Shown here in pieces: positions 7,796-17,745 of a DNA stretch of 64,000 nt. The DNA comes from Micavibrio sp964400125 (lineage in GTDB: Bacteria; Pseudomonadota; Alphaproteobacteria; Micavibrionales; Micavibrionaceae), in contig CAYNSR010000004.1 in the NCBI GenBank assembly GCA_964400125.1, forward strand, positions 145,557 through 209,556, in the 5' to 3' direction. The notes under the pieces were generated by a model. The model was not told the origin of the DNA and did not search any database. It saw only the letters and a list, made by a program, of their open reading frames with translations. Each line of letters starts with the position of its first letter. Within the stretch, counting starts at the first letter, position 1. A program made the translations under genes and the position numbers.

Positions 7796-9197
7796 TCGTC
7801 CCGCCGGGGTGGTGGACCCGGAAATCAGGGGGCTTGGCGCCGACAGCAGGAATGTCGCGGCGGGCTGGCTTTTTGCCGCGTTGCCGGGTGTACACCGTGA
7901 CGGCAGGAATTTCATTGCCGATGCCGTGCGCAACGGCGCGGTGGCGGTGCTGGTTCCCAAAGGCACAAATATTCACGAAGATGTTGCGGTGATTGAATCC
8001 GATCATCCTCATCACGATTTGAGTCTGATGGCGGCGCGGTTTTACGGGCGGCAACCGGAGCACATCGTTGCGGTCACCGGGACCAATGGAAAAACATCGA
8101 CGGTGCATTTCACGCAACAGCTCTGGTCCGCGTTCCATCTGCCATCGGCCAGTCTCGGGACGCTGGGTGTACGCGGGAAGGTCACGCAGTCGGGGTCGAT
8201 GACGACACCGGATACGGTTGTGCTTCATGCAATGCTGGCTGATCTGGACACTGCGGGGGTAACGCATCTGGCGATGGAGGCATCGTCGCACGGGTTGCAG
8301 CAATCCCGCCTTGACGGAGTCAGGATGCAGGCGGCAGGATTTACCAACCTGACCCGCGATCACCTCGATTACCATCCCGATATGCAATCCTATTTTCAGG
8401 CCAAGGCGCGGCTGTTCGCGGAAGTTCTGCCGTCGGGCGGGGTCGGGGTGTTGAACGCAGACGTTCCGGAATGCGTGCCGTTGCGGCATATCTGTGCGGA
8501 TCGCGGTATTCGGGTCTGCGATTACGGTCAGGCCGCAAAAGAATTGTGTTTGCAGCGCCACACGCCATTGCCGCACGGGCAGGAAATTGTCATCGAGGTG
8601 ATGGGGAATCGCCATACGCTGGTGCTGCCGCTGGTGGGGGCATTTATGGCGATGAATGCGCTTTGCGCGCTCGGTCTGGCCATGGCAACAACGGATAATG
8701 CCATTGACCCGCAATTTCTGGAGCGGGTGGAAGGTGCACCGGGGCGATTGCAACTGGTCTCAGATCGATCCGAAAATGGCGCTGTCTATGTCGATTATGC
8801 TCATACGCCCGATGCCTTGCAAAATATCCTTTCCGCCCTGCGCCCGCATACGAGAGGGCGTTTGATGTGTCTTTTTGGTTGCGGCGGCGACCGGGACCCC
8901 GGCAAGCGTCCGATCATGGGGCGCATTGCTGCGGATATGGCCGATATTGTGATTGTCACCGACGACAATCCGCGCAGCGAAGATCCGGCCCTGATCCGCA
9001 AGGCGATTTGCGCCGGGGCGATACGGGACGTTCTCGAGATACCGGGGCGGCGCGATGCCATATATCAGGCGGTTGCGCGGATGCAGGCGGGAGATGTTCT
9101 GGTTCTGGCCGGAAAAGGCCATGAGCAGGGGCAGATTTTCGCCGACCATGTCGAACCGTTCGACGATGTAAAAGAAGCAAGGAATGCGATGAAATGA
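7773..9197 (+). CDS. murE: UDP-MurNAc-L-Ala-D-Glu:meso-diaminopimelate ligase MurE
   Basis: 474 residues. This ATP-dependent ligase adds the third amino acid to the wall precursor. The P-loop TGTNGKTST is at residues 102-110 and DNPR at 398-401, the motif that marks enzymes specific for meso-diaminopimelate rather than lysine. The start is a TTG at 7773 inside the ftsI end; it is decided by a very strong ribosome site, AAGGAGGG, 8 bases upstream. A 23-base overlap with ftsI suggests translational coupling. Confidence 0.95.
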   Translation: MLLSQLSNRPAGVVDPEIRGLGADSRNVAAGWLFAALPGVHRDGRNFIADAVRNGAVAVLVPKGTNIHEDVAVIESDHPHHDLSLMAARFYGRQPEHIVAVTGTNGKTSTVHFTQQLWSAFHLPSASLGTLGVRGKVTQSGSMTTPDTVVLHAMLADLDTAGVTHLAMEASSHGLQQSRLDGVRMQAAGFTNLTRDHLDYHPDMQSYFQAKARLFAEVLPSGGVGVLNADVPECVPLRHICADRGIRVCDYGQAAKELCLQRHTPLPHGQEIVIEVMGNRHTLVLPLVGAFMAMNALCALGLAMATTDNAIDPQFLERVEGAPGRLQLVSDRSENGAVYVDYAHTPDALQNILSALRPHTRGRLMCLFGCGGDRDPGKRPIMGRIAADMADIVIVTDDNPRSEDPALIRKAICAGAIRDVLEIPGRRDAIYQAVARMQAGDVLVLAGKGHEQGQIFADHVEPFDDVKEARNAMK

Positions 9198-9223
9198 AAT
9201 ATTTGTTTAAGAGGACAATTTGA

Positions 9224-10669
9224 ATGAACGACAAGGGATCACCCAATATGATCTGGAGTGCGGCGGAAGCCGCCAGGGCAACGGGAGGGCGCAGCCAGAG
9301 TGACTGGACGGCGACGGGCCTGTCGATCGATACGCGGACGATCAGGCCGGGCGATTTGTTCATTGCCCTGAAAGGGGACAGGCTGGACGGTCACGATTAT
9401 GTCGGCGAGGCTCTGGCCAGAGGCGCTGGCGCGGCAATGGTCAATCATGTTCCTGCCGGTGTAAAACCGGATGCGCCGCTTTTGCTGGTTTCAGATACCT
9501 TTGCGGCCCTGCAGGCTCTCGGTCATGCCGGGCGTCATCGTAGCCACGCAAAAATCATTGCCGTGACCGGGTCCGTTGGCAAAACGGGCACCAAGGAAAT
9601 GCTGGCGCAGGCGTTTGCGGCACTGGGGCAAACGCACGCCAGCAAGGGTAGTTTTAACAACCACTGGGGCGTTCCTTTCTCTCTGGCGTCAATGCATGCT
9701 GGTTGCGATTACGGCATATTTGAAATTGGCATGAATCATTCCGGTGAAATTGCACCATTGAGCGGCATGGTCCGTCCGGATGTGGCGATTATTACAACCG
9801 TGGAACCCGTGCATCTTGAGAATTTTGCGTCTGTAGAGGCAATCGCCGATGCCAAGGCGGAGATTTTTGAAGGGCTTTCCCCTGCCGGAACAGCAATTAT
9901 CAATCATGACAACCCGCATTACGCCCGCTTGCTGGCGGCAGCACGGACCAAAGGCGTGAATACACTCAGTTTCGGGGAAAGTGACGGGGCGGATGCGCGG
10001 CTGGAGGAATGTCTTCTAGCGTCCAATGGTTCGCGAATCCGGGCGAAGATCATGGATGAAGATGTCTCCTTTACCCTGCAAATTCCCGGGAAGCATATTG
10101 CCCTGAATGCCCTGTCGGTTTTGCTGGCCGTCAAGGCGGTGCATGGAAATCTGAAACCCGCGGTTGCCGCGCTTGAGAAAATCCAGCCGGTGGCGGGGCG
10201 TGGCAGCCGGGAAATGCTTGATATTGGGGATAAAAACAATCCGGTGGTTCTGATCGACGAGAGCTATAACGCCTCCCCCGTGGCGATGCGGGCGGCGTTC
10301 CGGGTTCTGGCGCTGGTCGATCCCGGACGCGGTGGCCGCAGAATTGCCATACTTGGGGATATGCTGGAACTAGGCGCGGATGGTCCGCGCCTGCATGCGG
10401 AACTGGCGATGCCGTTGCAGGCTGCAAATGTATCACTAGTCTATACTTGCGGGCCGCTGATGAAAAATCTGCATGATGCGTTGCCGCCGCAAAATCGCGG
10501 GAATCATGAAAATACCAGCAACGATCTCGCCCGGATCGTGCCGGATGTTCTGGTGCCGGGCGATGTGGTCATGGTAAAGGGGTCGCATGGCAGCCGCATG
10601 GACCTTGTCGTCGAGGCCATGCGAAAATTGCCGGGCCGGAAAAAGGGGGACCCAACAAGTGCTTTATAA
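9224..10669 (+). CDS. murF: UDP-MurNAc-tripeptide--D-alanyl-D-alanine ligase MurF
   Basis: 481 residues. It attaches D-Ala-D-Ala to the tripeptide precursor, using ATP. TGSVGKTGTKE (residue 115 onward) is the P-loop, NNHWGVP and EIGMNHSGEI follow, and DESYNASP is the C-terminal domain signature. The ATG at 9224 has AAGAGGA upstream; a second in-frame ATG at 9248 is less well placed. It is one of only two junctions inside the early cluster with a small gap (26 bases) rather than an overlap. mraY starts 11 bases before its stop. Confidence 0.95.
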   Translation: MNDKGSPNMIWSAAEAARATGGRSQSDWTATGLSIDTRTIRPGDLFIALKGDRLDGHDYVGEALARGAGAAMVNHVPAGVKPDAPLLLVSDTFAALQALGHAGRHRSHAKIIAVTGSVGKTGTKEMLAQAFAALGQTHASKGSFNNHWGVPFSLASMHAGCDYGIFEIGMNHSGEIAPLSGMVRPDVAIITTVEPVHLENFASVEAIADAKAEIFEGLSPAGTAIINHDNPHYARLLAAARTKGVNTLSFGESDGADARLEECLLASNGSRIRAKIMDEDVSFTLQIPGKHIALNALSVLLAVKAVHGNLKPAVAALEKIQPVAGRGSREMLDIGDKNNPVVLIDESYNASPVAMRAAFRVLALVDPGRGGRRIAILGDMLELGADGPRLHAELAMPLQAANVSLVYTCGPLMKNLHDALPPQNRGNHENTSNDLARIVPDVLVPGDVVMVKGSHGSRMDLVVEAMRKLPGRKKGDPTSAL

Positions 10670-11744
10670 CCTGCTTGCGCCACTCAGCGACGATTTTATC
10701 GTTTTCAACCTGTTCCGTTACCTGACCTTCAGGACCGGCGCGGCAATCATGACGGCTCTGGTGATCTGTTTTATTCTCGGGCCAGGCATGATCCGCTGGC
10801 TGAAATCGAAACAGGCCGAAGGCCAGCCGATTCGCGCCGATGGTCCGGAAACACATTTCAAAAAAGCCGGAACGCCGACCATGGGCGGGCTGATGATTCT
10901 TGTCAGTGTTGTCGCCAGTACATTGTTATGGGCAGATCTGGCCAATCCGTTTATCTGGATTTCCCTGCTGGTCATGGTCGGGTTCGGCGTTTTGGGTTTT
11001 GTAGATGATTACACCAAGCTGACGCGCAGGAACACCAAGGGCGTTTCAGCAAGAATGAAGCTGGCGATGCAGATTATCGTGGCGTTGGCAGCGACGCTGG
11101 CGATCATGCATTTCCTGCCTGAAAACATGTCCAGTCACGTTGCGATTCCCTTTTTCAAGAGTCTGTTTATCAACCTGTCGTGGTTCTTTATTCCCTGGGC
11201 GATCATCGTCATGATCGGGGCATCGAATGCGGTCAACCTGACCGATGGGCTGGACGGGCTGGCGATTGTACCCGTGGCGATTGTGGCAGCGTGTTTTGGC
11301 CTGTTCAGTTACGTTGTCGGGAATGCCATGTTTGCCAATTATCTGCAAATCCCCTTCGTTCCGGGAACGGGGGAGCTGGCGATTTTATGCGGGGCTTTGG
11401 TCGGCGCGGCGATGGGATTTTTATGGTATAACACGCCGCCAGCCATGGTTTTTATGGGCGATACGGGATCTCTGGCAATGGGCGGCGTGTTGGGCACGAT
11501 TGCGGTGATTACCAAGCATGAACTGGTTCTGGCGATTGTCGGCGGTTTGTTCGTTTTGGAAACGGTATCGGTCATTGTGCAGGTCGCATCGTTCAAGCTG
11601 ACCGGAAAGCGTGTGTTTCGTATGGCACCATTGCATCACCATTTTGAAAAGAAAGGCTGGTCTGAGCCGACCGTCGTAATCCGTTTCTGGATTATCGCGA
11701 TGATTCTGGCGCTGATCGGGTTATCGACATTGAAGCTGCGATGA
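10659..11744 (+). CDS. mraY: Phospho-MurNAc-pentapeptide transferase MraY
   Basis: 361 residues with about ten membrane segments. It transfers phospho-MurNAc-pentapeptide to undecaprenyl phosphate, making lipid I. Conserved cytoplasmic segments are present: PTMGG near the start, FVDDYTKLTRRNTKG, NLTDGLDGLA (with catalytic aspartates), FMGDTGSLA and the histidine-rich PLHHHFEKKGW. The GTG at 10659 was chosen for its AGGGGG ribosome site and the family's N-terminal LYNLL. The frame remains open upstream, but that part lies inside murF. It shares ATGA with murD. Confidence 0.95.
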   Translation: MLYNLLAPLSDDFIVFNLFRYLTFRTGAAIMTALVICFILGPGMIRWLKSKQAEGQPIRADGPETHFKKAGTPTMGGLMILVSVVASTLLWADLANPFIWISLLVMVGFGVLGFVDDYTKLTRRNTKGVSARMKLAMQIIVALAATLAIMHFLPENMSSHVAIPFFKSLFINLSWFFIPWAIIVMIGASNAVNLTDGLDGLAIVPVAIVAACFGLFSYVVGNAMFANYLQIPFVPGTGELAILCGALVGAAMGFLWYNTPPAMVFMGDTGSLAMGGVLGTIAVITKHELVLAIVGGLFVLETVSVIVQVASFKLTGKRVFRMAPLHHHFEKKGWSEPTVVIRFWIIAMILALIGLSTLKLR

Positions 11745-13147
11745 TTGATCTGAAACCGTATGTGCAGAGTTTGGCAGGAAAGCCTGTGGCCGTTTTTGGG
11801 CTCGGGCTGTCCGGCATGGCTTGTGTGCGCGCTCTGGTCGCAGCGGGTGCGGTCGTTCATGTCTGGGACGATGATGAGGTGCGGCGCAAGGCGGCAGAAC
11901 AGTTAGGTGCTGCGATAAACAATCTGTCGGCGCTCGATGGCTATGCTTTTTTATTGCTGTCGCCGGGAATTCCACTGCATCACCCGGCGCCGCATCCGGT
12001 GGTGGAGCGGGCGAGAGCGGCGGAGATCCCGATTATCGGCGATATTGAATTGTTACACCGTGCCGGACATGGATTAAAGACGATCGGCGTGACCGGAACC
12101 AATGGCAAATCGACAACGACCGCGCTGATCGGCCATATACTGGCGCGCGCGGGGTTAAGGCCCGCCATTGGCGGGAATATCGGCACAGCCGTCATGGAGA
12201 TGAATCTGGCCGGGGCCGGAATTATTGTGCTGGAGCTGTCATCCTATCAACTGGATTTGTGCGATACATTTGCACCGGATATTGCCATTCATCTGAATCT
12301 GACCCCGGACCATATCGACCGTCATGGCGATTTAAACGGTTACATCAATGCAAAGATGCGGATATTCCGGGGTGCAGGTGATGCGGTGATCGGTATGGAT
12401 GATGATTCGTCAAAGGCAATGGCGGAACTTGTGCAAAAATCAGGGCAACGTATCGTTTACGGCATTTCCACCGCTGAAAAAATCCGGCGCGGGGCCTATG
12501 TCAGAGAAGGAAAGATTCACGATACAATGCAGGAACAGGATGATGTCGTCGGAAATTTAACCGGATGCGCAAATTTGCAAGGCATTCACAATCATCAAAA
12601 TGCTGCTGCGGCGTATGTTGCCTGCCGTCTTGTGGCGGTAAAGCCGGAAACCGTTTTTGCGGGCATGGGGACGTATCCCGGTCTGCCGCACCGCATGTTT
12701 ACGGTGCGTACGCTGAACGGCGTTGCCTATGTCAATGACAGCAAGGCCACCAATGCTGATGCCGCCGGAAAGGCGTTGGCCTGCTACCGCAATATTTACT
12801 GGATTCTCGGCGGGAAGCCGAAGGCCGGAGGTCTGAGCGGGCTGGAGCCGCTTATGGACCGGGTGCGTCATGCCTTTGTCATCGGGGAGGCAGCGGAAGA
12901 TTTTTCTGCGTGGCTGAAGAACAACGGTGTTCCGGTCCGTTCCTGTGGTACGCTGGAGCGTGCGGTGGCCGATGCGCATCTTTTGGCGCAGGGTGATCGC
13001 GGCCAGCCCGGCGGGGCGGAGGTCGTTCTGCTGTCTCCAGCCTGCGCTTCTTTCGATCAGTTCCGGTCGTTCGAACATCGGGGTGATGTGTTTGCGGATA
13101 TTGTCCTCAGGCTGGAGGAAAATACGATGAGGGAGGCGGCACGATGA
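11741..13147 (+). CDS. murD: UDP-MurNAc-L-alanine:D-glutamate ligase MurD
   Basis: 468 residues. It adds D-glutamate to UDP-MurNAc-L-Ala. An N-terminal Rossmann-like segment (VFGLGLSGMACVRAL) is followed by the P-loop TGTNGKSTTT (118-127), the ELSSYQLD segment, LTPDHIDRH and VNDSKATN. Overlaps of 4 bases with both mraY and ftsW indicate one tightly coupled transcript. Confidence 0.95.
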   Translation: MIDLKPYVQSLAGKPVAVFGLGLSGMACVRALVAAGAVVHVWDDDEVRRKAAEQLGAAINNLSALDGYAFLLLSPGIPLHHPAPHPVVERARAAEIPIIGDIELLHRAGHGLKTIGVTGTNGKSTTTALIGHILARAGLRPAIGGNIGTAVMEMNLAGAGIIVLELSSYQLDLCDTFAPDIAIHLNLTPDHIDRHGDLNGYINAKMRIFRGAGDAVIGMDDDSSKAMAELVQKSGQRIVYGISTAEKIRRGAYVREGKIHDTMQEQDDVVGNLTGCANLQGIHNHQNAAAAYVACRLVAVKPETVFAGMGTYPGLPHRMFTVRTLNGVAYVNDSKATNADAAGKALACYRNIYWILGGKPKAGGLSGLEPLMDRVRHAFVIGEAAEDFSAWLKNNGVPVRSCGTLERAVADAHLLAQGDRGQPGGAEVVLLSPACASFDQFRSFEHRGDVFADIVLRLEENTMREAAR

Positions 13148-14313
13148 ATACCAGGATGTTTTCGCGTACCGACAGGACAATCTGGGGGCGCTGGTGGTGG
13201 ACTATTGACCGGACTTTGCTGGCGGCAGCGTTGATACTGGTTTTTTTCGGGATTTTTCTGGTTGCTGCGGCCAGCCCTCCGGTCGCGGTACGGATTGGCC
13301 TGAACGAGTATCATTTTGTAATCCGCCATTTGATCGTTCTGGTTCCGGCCCTGCTGGGTATGGTGGCGATTTCCCTTTTCAGCCTGCGCAATCTATGGCG
13401 CATGGCAACCATCGTCCTCGGCCTCGGTTTGTTGGGCATGGTTCTGGTTCTGTTTATCGGCACTGAAATTAAAGGTGCGCAACGATGGATTCCCCTGTTC
13501 GGATTTTCGATACAGCCGAGTGAATTTGTAAAACCCGCCTTCGCTGTAGTGGCCGCGTGGCTGATCGCCCGCCAGAAGGACAGGCCCGGTTTTCCCGGCT
13601 ATATGGTGACAGGCGCGATTTTTCTGCTTGTGATATCGCTGTTGTTGTTGCAGCCCGATATGGGAATGACTCTGGTCACGTTTTCCATTCTCTGCGCCCA
13701 GATTTTTCTGGCCGGATTGCCGATGGGAATCGTTGCGGTAACGTTTCTGGGCGGCATCGCAGCAGTCGGATTCGGTTACATCGCGCTTGACCATGTGCGC
13801 AGCCGTATTGACCGATTTTTAAATCCGGAAAGCGGGGATACGTTTCAGGTTGATCGTGCGCTGGAAGCTTTCCGGAACGGTGGCCTGTTCGGGACCGGGC
13901 CGGGGCAGGGAACTGTAAAGCTGTCGATTCCCGATGCCCATTCGGACTTTATTTTTGCGGTTGCAGGCGAGGAGCTGGGGTTTGTTTTTCTGGCCATTTT
14001 GCTGGCGGCGCTGGCCTTCATCATCCTGCGCGGTCTGAACAGGGTCATGGACAGTGATAATATGTTCGTTATTCTGGCGACTGGCGGGTTGTTGATGATG
14101 TTCGGGATACAGGCACTCGTCCATATCGGATCGAACGTGCATCTCATCCCGACCAAGGGAATGACTCTGCCGTTTATCAGTTATGGCGGATCTTCTCTGC
14201 TGGCGACATCGTTCACGGTCGGGATGATTCTGGCGCTGACGCGCAGGCATCCGAAAGTGTCGGTTTCACGCAGCAGCCTTTCGTCGCGTCCAGCCATGGC
14301 AGCGCAGCTTTAG
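13144..14313 (+). CDS. ftsW: Peptidoglycan glycosyltransferase FtsW
   Basis: 389 residues of the SEDS family with about ten membrane segments. It polymerises lipid II at the septum together with FtsI. Family segments include QPSEFVKPAF, LLQPDMGMT, the loop with DAHSDFIFAVAGEELGF, and the C-terminal signature GMTLPFISYGGSS. The ATG overlaps murD by 4 bases. The length is at the short end of the family, with brief N- and C-terminal tails. Confidence 0.95.
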   Translation: MNTRMFSRTDRTIWGRWWWTIDRTLLAAALILVFFGIFLVAAASPPVAVRIGLNEYHFVIRHLIVLVPALLGMVAISLFSLRNLWRMATIVLGLGLLGMVLVLFIGTEIKGAQRWIPLFGFSIQPSEFVKPAFAVVAAWLIARQKDRPGFPGYMVTGAIFLLVISLLLLQPDMGMTLVTFSILCAQIFLAGLPMGIVAVTFLGGIAAVGFGYIALDHVRSRIDRFLNPESGDTFQVDRALEAFRNGGLFGTGPGQGTVKLSIPDAHSDFIFAVAGEELGFVFLAILLAALAFIILRGLNRVMDSDNMFVILATGGLLMMFGIQALVHIGSNVHLIPTKGMTLPFISYGGSSLLATSFTVGMILALTRRHPKVSVSRSSLSSRPAMAAQL

Positions 14314-14330
14314 AATACAGGGTAGCGGGT

Positions 14331-15485
14331 ATGCATGAACATAATACGGATAAACTGGTTCTAATCAGCGCAGGCGGCACCGGGGGGCATATGTTCCCGG
14401 CGGCGGCGTTGGCGCAGGATTTGCTGTCACGGGGTTTCCGCGTTGAACTGGTCACGGACCCGCGTGGAAAAAGATTCACAGAAAGCTTCGGTACAATTCC
14501 AATCACGGTCATTCAGGCCGGAACGCTGGGGTCTGGCTTGCTGGGAAAAATCAGCGGTGTCGGCGGGCTTGCCATGGGTATCGTCCAGAGCCTGCGTCTG
14601 CTTGATCGCCTGAAGCCCTCTGTCGTGATCGGGTTTGGCGGGTATCCGTCTTTTCCGGCGGTTTATGCGGCGCAGCGTAAAAAAATTCCGACGATCATTC
14701 ACGAACAAAACGCCATCCTTGGCCGGGCCAATTCCGCATTGGCACCGCGTGCGGATCGTATTGCATTGTCCATGTCGCATATCCACGGGCTGGACGCGGA
14801 CGATGTGCCGCGCGCAACGGTGACAGGAAATCCGATCCGGGAAGAAATTGCCGCGCTCTATTCGCGCCCCTATCCGACCGTGCAGCCGGACGGGGTGCTG
14901 CGGATTTTGATTATGGGCGGGTCTCTCGGGGCGCATGTTTTTTCGGATATTGTGCCAAAGGCTCTGGCAAAATTAGCTCCCGAACACCGCGCCAGACTGA
15001 ATATCGTGCAGCAATGCCGCGCGGATGATCTTGATGCCGTGCGCAAGGCCTATGAGGCCGCCGGAATTCAATGCGATTTGCACCAGTTTATCAACAACGT
15101 GCCGGAACAACTGGCGCAGGCGCATCTGGTGATTGCCCGGTCCGGGGCCAGCACGGTGGCAGAAGTCACCACGGCGGGCCGTCCGGCGATCTTTGTGCCC
15201 TATCCGCACCATGAGGACCAGCAGCAAAAAATCAATGCCGACACTGTCGCCGATGTGGGCGGTGCGTGGGTAATGACGCAAAACGGTTTTACCGAGGAGG
15301 CCGTTTTAGCGCGGGTGGAAACGTTCCTGCAAAACCCGGAAGTCCTGTTCCGTGCGGCCGAAAACGCCCGCAGCATGGGACGCCCGGACGCGGCGCGCCG
15401 TCTGGGCAATCTGGTCACGGCGATTGCCAGCGGATGGGACCGCAATACGGGCCGCGCCGTCGATCCGGTCATTGCCCAGGATTAG
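14331..15485 (+). CDS. murG: UDP-GlcNAc:lipid I N-acetylglucosaminyltransferase MurG
   Basis: 384 residues, GT28 family. It adds GlcNAc to lipid I on the inner face of the membrane, making lipid II. Visible motifs are SAGGTGGHMFPA (about 13-24), GFGGYPSFP, HEQNAILG, LIMGGSLGAHVFSD, and the donor site with ARSGASTVAE and YPHHEDQQ. It follows ftsW by 17 bases. In most relatives murC follows directly; here a gene in the opposite direction intervenes. Confidence 0.95.
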   Translation: MHEHNTDKLVLISAGGTGGHMFPAAALAQDLLSRGFRVELVTDPRGKRFTESFGTIPITVIQAGTLGSGLLGKISGVGGLAMGIVQSLRLLDRLKPSVVIGFGGYPSFPAVYAAQRKKIPTIIHEQNAILGRANSALAPRADRIALSMSHIHGLDADDVPRATVTGNPIREEIAALYSRPYPTVQPDGVLRILIMGGSLGAHVFSDIVPKALAKLAPEHRARLNIVQQCRADDLDAVRKAYEAAGIQCDLHQFINNVPEQLAQAHLVIARSGASTVAEVTTAGRPAIFVPYPHHEDQQQKINADTVADVGGAWVMTQNGFTEEAVLARVETFLQNPEVLFRAAENARSMGRPDAARRLGNLVTAIASGWDRNTGRAVDPVIAQD

Positions 15486-15508
15486 AGTGCGCCACGCCCA
15501 AGAGAATT

Positions 15509-16084
15509 TTATGCGGCCTGTTTTTTCTTCGCCTGCGTATGGGTCCGGGTCCATTCTTCCAGCTTGTCGATAAAACTCTGCAGGAAGGCACCGGTTTTTT
15601 CATTGGCGATATTGCCGTCGGGATCGACCATGTCATCCTTCCATGTCAGGTAGACTTCCGGTTGGCCCATCGTCGGCATATCGAGGAAGCCGGCCGTGAT
15701 GCTGCGCAGGTGGTTTTGCGCCACTGCCGTTCCGGCGGCACCCGGCGATGTGCCGCAGATTGCAGCGGGTTTTCCGGCAAAAGAACTCTGGCCATAGGGG
15801 CGTGAGGCCCAGTCAATTGCGTTTTTCAAAACGCCGGGAATAGAACGGTTGTATTCAGGCGTTACGAACAGAACGGCATCGGCGCTTTCGATCTGCTGCT
15901 TGATGCGCGCGACGGGCGCGGGCAGGGGCGATTCATTGTCCTGATTGAACAGGGGCAAATCGCCGATTTCAACATAGGAAAAACGCATTTTTCCAGCGGC
16001 GCGTTTTTCCAGTGCCTGCGCCAGTTTGCGATTAAAAGAATCTTTGCGGAGGCTTCCTATTATCACGGCAATATTCATCATCAC
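15509..16084 (-). CDS. NADPH-dependent FMN reductase / quinone reductase (ChrR/YieF type)
   Basis: 191 residues with a flavodoxin-like fold. The N-terminal GSLRKDSFNRKLA binds FMN phosphate, and VTPEYNRSIPGVLKNAIDW is the flavin-contacting segment of the NADPH-dependent FMN reductase family. Such enzymes reduce quinones, chromate or azo dyes with NAD(P)H and act against oxidative stress in the cytoplasm. It is transcribed against the cell-wall cluster, with 23 bases to murG and about 170 to murC. Two or three tandem ATGs leave the exact start open. The physiological substrate cannot be told. Confidence 0.88.
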   Translation of the reverse strand: MMMNIAVIIGSLRKDSFNRKLAQALEKRAAGKMRFSYVEIGDLPLFNQDNESPLPAPVARIKQQIESADAVLFVTPEYNRSIPGVLKNAIDWASRPYGQSSFAGKPAAICGTSPGAAGTAVAQNHLRSITAGFLDMPTMGQPEVYLTWKDDMVDPDGNIANEKTGAFLQSFIDKLEEWTRTHTQAKKKQAA

Positions 16085-16256
16085 GGATATCCTTTGTCCA
16101 GAGGGGCATGGGTGTTTTCGTTCAAAGAGAATATACCGAAAACGGCAAAGGAAAAGCCCGCAGGGAAAATCCTCCGCAAGGCGGCGAGATTATGACATTC
16201 TTCGCTTGCATGCGGCGCGGCTTTGCTGCAAAACCATGGGGAAAGGAACTATAGCC

Positions 16257-17714
16257 ATGCCTCGTTTTCCCCTTGATATCGGGACGTTACATTTTATCGG
16301 CATTGGCGGCATCGGCATGTCCGGGATTGCCGAGGTGCTGCACGATCTGGGCTATGCGGTACAGGGGTCCGACATGGCCGAAAACGGCAATGTCCTGCGC
16401 CTGAAATCAAAGGGAATCAAAATCGGTATCGGCCATGCGCCGGAAAATCTTGTCACGGCGGACGGTGTTTTGCCTGCCGTCGTTATTATTTCGTCAGCGG
16501 TCAAGGCGGATAACCCCGAACTTTCTACAGCCCGCGACCAGCAATTGCCCATCGTGCGCCGTGCCGAGATGCTGGCAGAACTGATGCGTCTGAAATGGGC
16601 AATCGCCATCGGCGGGACTCACGGCAAAACAACGACGACGTCGATGGTTGGAACCATGCTGGAAGAGGGGCAATTCGACCCGACCGTCATCAACGGTGGA
16701 ATCGTCAACGCCTACGGAACCAATACCCGCCTTGGCCGCAGTGAATGGATGGTCGTCGAAGCGGATGAAAGTGACGGTACTTTTACGCGCCTGCCCGCCA
16801 CGATTGTCGTTGTCACCAATATGGATCCTGAACATATGGAGCATTACGGCGATTTCGACGGGGTGCGCACAGCGTATCGGCAATATGTCGAAAATATCCC
16901 GTTTTACGGTTTCGCGGCCTTGTGTCTCGATCATCCGGAAGTGCAGTCTTTAGTTGCCGAAATCACGGACCGCCGTGTTATTACCTACGGGTTTAACCCG
17001 CAGGCCGATGTGCGGGCGGATAATGTCACCTTCAAGGGCGGAATCGCGACATTCGATGTCAGTTTTGCACCGTGGCTTTGTGAAAGCGGGGAAGATGTCA
17101 TCAGCGATATGAAACTGCCGATGCTCGGCATGCACAATGTACAAAACGCGCTCGCCGCCCTGACTATCGGCCACAAGCTGGGTATGCCTGCCAGCGTGAT
17201 GAAGCGGGCGCTGGAAAAATTCACGGGCGTCAAGCGGCGGTTTACCCGCACCGGGGAAATCAACGGCGTCACGGTGATCGATGATTACGGCCATCACCCG
17301 GTTGAAATTGCGGCTGTGTTGAAGGCCGGGCGCATGGCGGTTGAAGACACAGGCGGAAAAATCATTGCCGTTTTCCAGCCGCATCGGTATTCGCGTCTGG
17401 ACAGCCTGTTCGATCAGTTCTGCACCTGCTTCAACGAAGCGGAGCATGTGATCGTTGCTGATGTCTATGCCGCCGGGGAGGCCCCGATACCTGGGGCCGA
17501 CAAGAAGCATCTGGTGGATGGAATCAAGCGCCACGGTCACCGCCATGTGGAAGCCATGACCAGCCCCGAGGATTTGCCAGGGATGGTCATGAAGCTGGCC
17601 AAGCCGGGAGATTATGTGATCTGCCTTGGCGCCGGAAATATCACGCAATGGGCTTATGCGTTGCCGGGGCAACTGGATTCATTGCGGGATGACAAGAAAA
17701 AGGCGCGGGCCTGA
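16257..17714 (+). CDS. murC: UDP-N-acetylmuramate--L-alanine ligase MurC
   Basis: 485 residues. It starts the peptide stem by adding L-alanine to UDP-MurNAc. N-terminal HFIGIGGIGMSGIAEVL is the dinucleotide-like fold; the P-loop GGTHGKTTTTS begins at residue 119; EADESDGTF and DDYGHHPVEI are family segments. The ATG at 16257 has AAGGA at a proper distance; the frame open to 16026 lies over the divergent reductase and its promoter. murC must have its own promoter in 16085-16256 or read through past the reversed gene. Confidence 0.95.
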   Translation: MPRFPLDIGTLHFIGIGGIGMSGIAEVLHDLGYAVQGSDMAENGNVLRLKSKGIKIGIGHAPENLVTADGVLPAVVIISSAVKADNPELSTARDQQLPIVRRAEMLAELMRLKWAIAIGGTHGKTTTTSMVGTMLEEGQFDPTVINGGIVNAYGTNTRLGRSEWMVVEADESDGTFTRLPATIVVVTNMDPEHMEHYGDFDGVRTAYRQYVENIPFYGFAALCLDHPEVQSLVAEITDRRVITYGFNPQADVRADNVTFKGGIATFDVSFAPWLCESGEDVISDMKLPMLGMHNVQNALAALTIGHKLGMPASVMKRALEKFTGVKRRFTRTGEINGVTVIDDYGHHPVEIAAVLKAGRMAVEDTGGKIIAVFQPHRYSRLDSLFDQFCTCFNEAEHVIVADVYAAGEAPIPGADKKHLVDGIKRHGHRHVEAMTSPEDLPGMVMKLAKPGDYVICLGAGNITQWAYALPGQLDSLRDDKKKARA

Positions 17715-17745
17715 TCCTGTCCGGCCCGATGGTGTGAAATCCCTC

